NCBI RefSeq assembly: GCF_041296385.1
Contig: NC_091014.1
Span: 65,852,578 to 65,916,577, forward strand
Source: Aphelocoma coerulescens
Taxonomy: Eukaryota > Chordata > Aves > Passeriformes > Corvidae
Length of the DNA stretch: 64,000 bases
Reading direction: 5' to 3'
The translations under genes and the position numbers were made by a program. Below, piece by piece: positions 57,501 through 64,000 of this stretch (position 1 is its first letter; the number at the start of each line of letters is the position of its first letter). The notes beneath the pieces were generated by a model, which worked only from the letters and a program-made list of their open reading frames with translations, did no database searches and was not told the DNA's origin.

Positions 57501-60435
57501 AAAACTGCAAAGACTAAAAGTCTTCAGCTACTAATTGATGGGCAGTCAAAAACCTCCAGGCACAGCTTTGGGCAGGGGCACCCTGGGCTTTGTAACTGAC
57601 AAGAAAGGTGGGGTGAAAGCGGAGCAGGAGGATTTGAGTACATTCAAGGTGGGCCTAGGTGCCTGTGCAAAACTTGTTGAGGAACTTTCAGAGGACAGGG
57701 AGCAAAGAGAAGGGATCAGGTAAAGCAAGGGATGGGTCTGAGCCTCTGGGAGCAGCTGATGATTGCAGGCAGCTGTGTCACAGTCCTTTGCTTCCATGTG
57801 TGCCTGTATCCATGTTTGTGTCTCTGGGACAGAAAACTGGTGGGACCTACAGACGGGAATGTAGCAGCTGTGTCCATTAGCCTGGGATTGAGACTCCCAG
57901 GTCTACATGCACCCAGCTGGGATCTGGCAGCTGGGCAGGAGGAAGCCCTTATCTGTTAGAGCCTATGGCCACTCTGAACATCCCTTAGCAGCTGTGTTCA
58001 TTGCTGGCTGACTTCTGTCAAATACCGATGGGACTTTTCATGTAAGGGGGGAAAGGATCTCAAACCTTTTATCTAAAAGTACAAAGGAAACACCATACTC
58101 ACTTTTTGTCACCCAGTTTTGAGCCGTCTTTCCAGGCCCAGTCACCATCAGTGCTCCTCTGCAAACCAATCCAGTGGGATTTGGTGTATTCTATCTGGAA
58201 GAAGTCCTAGGAGGGATGCAAAGGCAGAGAGATCAGTAGACTCGGAGAAACTGATCCTAAAACGGAGAAACCCAGCCAAGTCCTGGGTTCTGAAGGGCAA
58301 AGAAAGGAGTGCTGTGTGAGAGAGGAAGTTTTGGGGCCGTCTCTCAATGTGAACACCTATTGCCTTCCTTCCTACAGGGACCTGCTTTGTGAGACTCAGC
58401 ATTTCAGAGAGCCAGGCAGCTTCCCCAGCTCTGGGTTGTGAGGGCTGAACTCCTGACAAACGAAGCTCAGCTGCGGCAGGCAGAGAGAAGCAAGTGCCTC
58501 TTGCAAAGTGTCTAAGGGAAAGCCTTGTCTTGCCAGTGCAGGAAGGTGGTGGGGGGGTCCCAGGAGCCTTTTACACTCTCCCTTCCTCCTAGAGGGGAGG
58601 AACTGGCCCTAACTGCCTGGGACTTGCTCCCACTTCATGCTGCCCTTGCCCCTGCAAAGGCACCCACCATTTCATTGGTATTGTTGATCACCAGGAGATG
58701 AGCCCCCTGTGCCCGGCAGGATTCCTGGCTGGAATTCCAGTCCTTCTTCTCCTTGGAGAAGAAGTAACACTTTCCTCTGTAGGTGACCCACTGCTCAGGG
58801 CAGCATGGACATGGACAGCCTGAAAAAGAATCATACATGTCTCTTCCCATTCATAGTCATAGCCTAGTTCCTTACAAACACTTTACACAAGTATGTTCTT
58901 TCAGAAGATTATTCTCCCCAGTTACAGTAAAGACATCCCTGAAGCTCTTCTGAGACTGGCAAAGAATCAGAGTCTCTGAAGGAATCTGTGAAGGGCATCC
59001 ATTTTCCAGATGGAAATAGGTGAGAGAGCAAGTCTTTTTTTAAAAAGAAGAGGTTCACGTTCTTCTTGGACCAATGAGCGGATTTCAAGAGCTCTGCTGT
59101 GCTCCCTGACAAGGTTCTAAATTCAAATGAAGTATTTTCAGTGAAGGATATTTATTTACCCTTGGTAATAAAACCCACTGTTGCTCCCAGCAATGCCAAG
59201 AAGAGGATCCCTAGAATCACTGCAATAATCCACCAGGTAGTAGATGAAACAGGAGAACCTAACAAGAAGAAAAAGAATATAAATGTGAGAAAGGTGAGGT
59301 TTTCTCAATGGGATCAGCTCTAAAGATATAATTCATGTCAAACTCCAGTGTCAGTTTACCTCAGCCTGCACTCATGTCAGAGTCCAGCAATGTCTGACAG
59401 GGTTCTTTTCAATATTCCACACATTGGTAATTTAACATTTAATAACAAATTTGCTTATTTGAAGACATGTGATGTTTCATCAGATTCTGATTTAGCAGAA
59501 TCAACCACAGCTATGTGTTGGAAGCACAACACAAGTGCAAATTAGCAGAATGTAGCAATTTCAATACACAGATGAATCACAATACAAATGTGATTCTCAG
59601 TGGCAGAATTTATGATTCGCTCACCATTGCAACGCTGGCTGGCACCAGGAAGAAATATGTATTAGGCTGAGCAATATATACACTGCCCCCATGCTGGTCT
59701 GGCTAACTTAGACATTCATGTTCTTTTGATTAACTCATGGACAAAAATCTACACAACCAGTTGATGTCATCAGCTGATCCACCCAACTGATACAAATGTT
59801 GATCCAAAAAGCGGTATCTCTCTCTGGTCCCCCTTTTTTTTCCTGCCAGCCATATTCAGTCACTGCATACTTCATGAGTACATTGCACTTTCCTCTGAGA
59901 CTCCCTCCCTTGAGACTTACCCCACTGTAGGGGCTTATTGATCAGTCACAACTCAGGTTTACATCTGAAGGGAAGTCCAAATACAGTGAGTGTTTTGATA
60001 CAGCATCAACAGAAGTTCTTAGATCACTCTGTTGGAGCTGCAAGTCTCCAACTTTAACCTACCTTGAACTGCCCATCCTTCCCAATCTCAAACAGCAGGA
60101 CAGAAAGGAAAACTTTTTAGTATACAAATGCAAATCTCTGATTCAGACATGAAATCTGCTAGACTGCTTATTTACTAATATGTGTATCTTTTCCATTAAT
60201 AACAGACTTTACCTTTGTTCTTGGTGTCCTTGTCCTCCTCTGTTCTTTGTCTCCTCCTCTGTTTCTCGGCAGTTCTGCGTTTCACATTCAGATAGATGTG
60301 CTCCTTTTTATCCCTGCCACATGCTTTTAAGTGTTGCTTTTCTTTACTTTGCTTAACTTGGAATTCAGAATTCCCATCCACCACAAAGCCTGGGCCTGGG
60401 TCACTAGAGCTTTCCTCACAGCACTTTGGAATCAT
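54587..60435 (-). CDS. KLRG1-like C-type lectin-like receptor (type II membrane protein), five coding exons
   Basis: Minus-strand exons: 60435-60213 (tail), 59258-59160 (membrane), 58819-58668, 58206-58103 and 54719-54587 (lectin-like domain, TAG at 54589-54587). All junctions are GT/AG and in phase; the protein is about 236 residues. An N-terminal cytosolic tail of about 75 residues is highly charged and contains EHIYLNV. A helix [23 protein letters not shown] follows, then a complete lectin-like fold with six Cys: [32 protein letters not shown] and [18 protein letters not shown] and SSCEVP..W.C resemble KLRG1 most. Calcium-binding EPN/WND motifs are absent, as in protein-binding NK receptors. 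An AG acceptor sits 2 bases before the ATG, so an upstream exon is likely and might hold the true start. The last intron hosts an antisense LTR element. Neighbour GABARAPL1 fits an NK-complex locus. Confidence 0.88.
55195..55483 (+). repeat. 5' LTR of the cold-shock-domain element
   Basis: It starts TGTTCGGGTCCC and ends CCACTGTAACA. The poly(A) signal is mutated to CATAAA (55381-55386), whereas the 3' copy keeps AATAAA. The next bases, AATGGTAGAGAATGCGGGC, are where the primer-binding site should be, but I cannot match them to a tRNA with confidence. Confidence 0.9.
55594..55832 (+). pseudogene. Betaretrovirus-like gag matrix (MA) start, frameshifted
   Basis: From the ATG at 55594 the frame reads [20 protein letters not shown]..., then [15 protein letters not shown]. 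This is the helical layout of a class II retroviral matrix domain (KxMxxxVxxIL...F..WLF). The expected continuation EIWDKIRD appears in another frame at 55806-55829 and is followed by TAA, so a frameshift and a stop have broken gag. Capsid and nucleocapsid are absent. Confidence 0.6.
55848..56499 (+). other. GC-rich, Pro/Ala/Arg-coding spacer between gag start and cold-shock ORF
   Basis: An open stretch at 55848-56168, in the same frame as the shifted matrix end, encodes an Ala/Pro/Gly-rich segment ending in an Arg run ([11 protein letters not shown]). A second stretch, 56290-56499, is in the same frame as the cold-shock ORF and is separated from it by a single TGA (56497-56499). Its composition (Gly/Ala/Arg) resembles the low-complexity N-termini of Y-box proteins, but I see no firm similarity. 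Confidence 0.4.
56515..56979 (+). CDS. Y-box type cold-shock domain protein ORF within the LTR element
   Basis: An open frame of 154 codons (open from 56500; TGA at 56977-56979) with no ATG near its front; the first listed codon is GTG. Residues about 8-80 are a full cold-shock domain of Y-box (YBX) kind: [11 protein letters not shown]1-like [11 protein letters not shown]2-like DLFIHRTAI, then [11 protein letters not shown] and ANVTGPGG. Such domains bind single-stranded RNA or DNA. The last 65 residues are unlike YBX tails: no basic/acidic islands, but a Pro/Tyr/Phe/Asn-rich run ([17 protein letters not shown]). The domain has no introns, whereas cellular YBX genes are interrupted, so capture from an mRNA is likely. 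Translation may need splicing from an upstream AUG; a TTCTAG acceptor-like site lies at 56528-56533. Whether it is expressed is unknown. Confidence 0.8.
   Translation: MIGDVLATKVTGTVKWYNVKNNYGFITRDDTGEDLFIHRTAIERNNPKNYLQSVGDGEAVQFDIVQVKKGLQAANVTGPGGIPVKGSHYAQNYKQYPSQQLPYPQPNFPFYPIPNMNPFLNLPHPQFIPNLFFTPWLPYTIPFPYNSSPMPRGG
57196..57201 (+). terminator. AATAAA just before the 3' LTR
   Basis: AATAAA ten bases before the 3' LTR, after an AT-rich stretch that reads like a cellular 3' UTR (56980-57200). It could be the leftover poly(A) signal of the captured mRNA. A conventional polypurine tract is not obvious here; the bases next to the LTR are ACGGGTGAAA. Confidence 0.4.
57211..57499 (+). repeat. 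3' LTR of the cold-shock-domain element
   Basis: The same length as the 5' LTR, starting TGTTCGGGTCCC and ending CCACTGCAACA. It keeps an AATAAA at 57397-57402. Confidence 0.92.
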
Positions 60436-61544
60436 ATCTAATGACAGAGCATATTATTAGCAGAAAAGCAATATACGTAAGGAATAATGTCATACATCAG
60501 CTTTTTGGAATACAAAATGGTTTAAGAAATGACAATAGCTCACAAAGAAGTCAATCTTTCGTGATTAAACTGCTGCTCTGATGGATGCTCCATAAATCAT
60601 TGTTAGACAGGGAAACTTGCTTTGACGGGGGAGTGAAGCCATCTAGCATTCTTCACATCATATAAATAAGCAATTTAGGCTTGACCAAGATGAAAAAGGT
60701 GAAGAATTCAATTTCCTCATGTAGCAAACAGGTAATTCTAGTGGGGTAAATAACAGATTGCATTTCTCTCTTTCACTGCAAGCACCGTTAACGAAAGCAA
60801 TGCAGGCTCATTTGATCTGTATCAACATCCTTAATTACACCAATTTATTTATATCAACAACACAGCAAAACATGAGAGCCTGAGAACTGGGACAGGAAAA
60901 TTGAGGGAGGATTACCTTAACTCCACAGGAGGAAGCTGAAATGTAACAGTAGAACAGGTGGTGCTTCTGTGCTATTCTCCTTATGTGACTCTGCAGGATG
61001 ACAAAGCAACCATTACCATCTGACTGAAAGAGGGCAGCTGAGAGATGAGAAATAAGTATTGTGGTGACCCACACAGGAAACTTGAATTCTTCCACTCCAG
61101 AACTAAGCTCTACCATTTCAGACTTGTAGTGACAACCATGACAACCTGTTCCTGCCATAGTTGCACCAAACGCTGTTTGAGCTGTTTTTAATACCACGTT
61201 CACGGAACAAGAGAATGTATTGAACAGGTTCTATCTGTAGAATCCATTACTAAAATCATATGCTTGGACTGCCAGACTTTTTCCACAACAAACATTTCAG
61301 TCTCTCTGACCCGTCCAACAGTATCAGCCTTTCCACTCAACTCTTTGATTTGTGTAGAAAAAAGTTGCTCACATTTGCTTAGGGATAAGCTGGGACTTCG
61401 CTTCACATGGAAAAGAGAAATTGGCTGATTGGTTTCCAAGGATCACTCTGAATTGAACCATGGTCCATCCCAAAAAGCAGGATACAAAACAAAGGCGGGA
61501 GTGGGCCTGCATGGATGAGCAAGGGGCTCCTGACTAAACTCAAA
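60436..61544. other. 5' flank of the KLRG1-like gene
   Basis: Likely to contain the promoter and any 5' UTR exon of the minus-strand receptor gene, but I could not place a TATA box or first exon with confidence. No other gene seen. Confidence 0.4.
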
Positions 61545-62045
61545 CACAAAAAACAAGTGTACAAGGTGCCAGCAAACCCAGAGGATTTCCATAACTTGCA
61601 AAAATGGGGTTAGGAAAGCCAAAGACTACCTGGATTTGAATCTGTGGGGGAATGTGAAGGGCAGCAAGAAAAGTTTCTACAGGTGCATAAGAAAGACAAA
61701 AACTAGGGAGAAAATGTGGGCCTGCTGCTGAATATGCAGTGGTCACAATGGACATAGAGACTCAGTGCCTTCTTCATCTCAGGTATGTGAAAACTGTAAG
61801 AAAGTCAAGTGCAAGGTAGACTTAACCTTAACTTCCATGGAGGAGCATGTAAGTGAAATGTGCCTATAAAAGTCCATGGACCACTGGTTCCCACAGCCCA
61901 CAAGTGGAGCTGATGTCATTGCAAGGGCACTCTCAATGTCCTTTGAAAGCTGATTGGGAGAGGTCCCTGAAGACTGGAAGACAGCAAATGTCTTCAAGAA
62001 GACAGGGAACGAGAGGACAGCCAGCCTGACATCAGGAACTGACAT
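61545..62045 (+). mobile_element. CR1 LINE ORF2 internal fragment
   Basis: At 61608-61712 the plus strand reads VRKAKDYLDLNLWGNVKGSK followed by KSFYRCIRK. This is the CR1 ORF2 linker between the endonuclease and the reverse transcriptase. Further right (61970-62010) is wording that corresponds to the RT start (EDWxxANVxxxxKK type). Stops and frameshifts show it is inactive. It is one of the few non-3' CR1 pieces in the window. Confidence 0.75.
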
Positions 62046-63555
62046 TTTAAAATAAATCTTTATAATAAACTTTTGGCTACTGAAGCAGACCCCTTGGGCT
62101 TGGACAGGTTGCTCTGTCTTGCGCTGTGTGGCCTAATAAGGTCTAAAGGAGATCTTTCATCCTTGCCAGCCTCCACATCCAAAGATCTCCTCCCTCACTG
62201 CACTTTGTGTGGTGTGTGGTTCAAGGGGCTGGCAAGTCCATGCCATCTTCAGGGATGGTTCTGTAGGAGTGAGCTCCAGGATGCTGTTAACCCATTTTCA
62301 TAGACTAATTCTGTGGCTTTTGATATTTCAAACTCATCCAGACAGGGTAGTGATTCAGGGGGCAAAACAAGCTAGCACAGTTCCTCCTAGTAGTTCTGCC
62401 ATGCAGTATAACCTGCAAGATCAGAATCAGTTGTGCACACAGCAGAAATCACACAAAGGATGAACACTGACTGAAGAACTTTAGCCCTGTTTTACAAGTT
62501 TGTGGCTCCTTGTGGGCAGATTTTTGACATAAACATCAGACTTCTCCCACGTGCCAGCAAGCTGGATCTAAATACTGCTCCCATATTCCTAATTTCTTCA
62601 CTGTGCTGCTGTCGTTGACTGTATACTCTATCGAAAAAATTAAATACAGAATGCAGGATTGAATTCAATGAGATCAATAAAATCAGTAATTCAGCATAAG
62701 AGATTAAGTAATTACACTTATTAAAACCTAACTCATCAAACTAAATGCTCCCCTCGAGCTTGGAGCTGGAGTATATTTGTTCTGAAAATACACATTCAAA
62801 AAAAAAAAACTTTGATCACAGACCATTCAACTTGTATCTGGTTCCTCTTTTTTTTCTCACAAACAGTAAACCACAGTAAATCCACACTTTGAAAACGTAA
62901 CACCAGCTCACAGGAAATGCTTCTTTGAAGATGTTAGTTTAAACCAGGCAGGAAACATCAGCTTGTCTTGAAGGCAGACTGAGGTCAAGAGCTGAGAACT
63001 CCAGCTCACCTGTGGATGTGCTATTGGTACAGTGAAGAAAGTAACAACAGACCACAGGCAGACTCAGGCACAAATATTTAATTGCTCTCAGTCTTGTTGC
63101 AATGATTCAGGTGAAAAGTAAAGAAAGATGTCTTCAGTGGCAGCAGCTCTGCTATAGACTTTCCACATCAAAACATTCTCTTCTTACCCACCCAAGCCTC
63201 ATCCTTCACCTCCATGTACTGAATTTTGAAGTACTAATCATAGGAAGCTGATCAAATAAACAAATAAAATACTTCTGCAGGGCCATATGGGAGCTGAGCA
63301 CATCCACTTCATTACAGTCACTGAATCAAGGTCCATTTAAATGCACAAGAGCATAATAAGCCACTGAGACACAAACCTGGTACACATAAAATAACAGAGA
63401 GCATTTTCCTCATAGTATCAGAGGATGGATGTGAAATTCGGTGTTATTTCTGAAGCTGTTGACCTTGAAAAGATGAGCAAAATGAAATGAAAAATCAAGA
63501 CAGGCAATTTGTCTTTAATCCCCTCATTATTGATCTTTGGTTTAAGATCAGCATG
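62046..63555. other. Intergenic region, nothing recognised
   Basis: Short unsupported open frames only. There is an A-run at about 62799-62810. Confidence 0.5.
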
Positions 63556-63559
63556 AAGA

Positions 63560-63640
63560 ACAATTCCACTCAATGGTCCTCGTGGATCCCTTCCAACTCG
63601 GGGTGTTCTATGACTTCTATTTATGATTCTGTGAAGTAAA
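63560..63640 (+). mobile_element. CR1 LINE 3' terminus
   Basis: 'TGGATCCCTTCCAACTCGGGGTGTTCTATGACTTC' (63583-63617) and a final ATTTATGATTCTGTGA give a short CR1 end on the plus strand. Confidence 0.75.
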
Positions 63641-64000
63641 ATGCCTCTTGGAGAAGTGGGGGCTGTTTAAAAACAAGGCAAGAGGAAAACCCCAGGCCAC
63701 CTCCTCCTTTTGCCATAGGTAGAAAGACCTGTTAAACCATACAAAAATATGAGACTAATGTGAAACTAATGTAAAAAAAAATAGCCTTTTTATGTGTCTG
63801 GAAGATTTTTGGGGGGGTGTTTGTGAATTATTGCTATTTCTTGATGGTGCAGCACCTGCTATAAATAAAACCACAATCTGTAGGAGGTAGCATATAAACC
63901 AGTGCACTCACATCCCCATGACCAAACCACAGCCCTCACCAAAAATGCAATTCTGTGAACACAGAAAAGCAAGACTACTGCTTCTGTGTGGCTGAATGGG
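63641..64000. other. Right edge of window, nothing recognised
   Basis: No exon, repeat or RNA gene identified apart from short A- and G-runs near 63771 and 63810. Confidence 0.5.

Overview
This is a bird nuclear genome window, probably from a passerine-type neoavian. The evidence is the many short CR1 LINE 3'-end fragments, solo LTRs and degraded endogenous retroviruses, together with compact multi-exon vertebrate genes. I could reconstruct four protein-coding genes exon by exon from open frames, splice consensus and phase bookkeeping. From left to right they are a cytosolic sulfotransferase of SULT6B1 type (minus strand, 3' half outside the window), TMEM52B (plus), GABARAPL1 (plus) and a KLRG1-like C-type lectin-like receptor (minus). 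TMEM52B next to GABARAPL1 is also the mammalian order at the edge of the natural killer gene complex, so a lectin-like receptor beside them fits that synteny.

Layout. 1-2912: sulfotransferase 5' half and its TATA box. 2913-18100: gene-poor DNA with CR1 fragments. 18210-20950: a broken gammaretrovirus-like provirus (gag, protease, RT end/RNase H, integrase start, polypurine tract, 3' LTR). 22270-22704: a solo LTR with a 4-bp target duplication. 23517-26626: TMEM52B. 28205-28450: CR1 plus a hexamer microsatellite. 33270-34180: the CpG island of GABARAPL1, with five perfect TGACGTCA sites in a degenerate tandem repeat. 33993-40195: GABARAPL1 coding exons, with a 3' UTR to about 42815. 47073-47489: a second solo LTR of the same family. 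54587-60435: the KLRG1-like gene. 61545-62045 and 63560-63640: further CR1 pieces.

The most unusual object is at 55195-57499, inside the last intron of the KLRG1-like gene and on the opposite strand. It is a compact LTR element with two 289-bp LTRs and a near-perfect 6-bp target duplication. It holds a betaretrovirus-like matrix fragment followed by an open, intronless ORF of about 154 codons encoding a Y-box type cold-shock domain with a novel proline/aromatic-rich tail. This looks like a cellular nucleic-acid-binding domain captured by a retroelement, which has stayed open although the two LTRs differ at roughly one base in eight.

The genes do not form one pathway. GABARAPL1 acts in autophagy, the sulfotransferase in small-molecule conjugation, TMEM52B is a small membrane protein, and the lectin-like receptor belongs to the immune natural-killer family. 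All comparisons are from memory of family features, with no database search.
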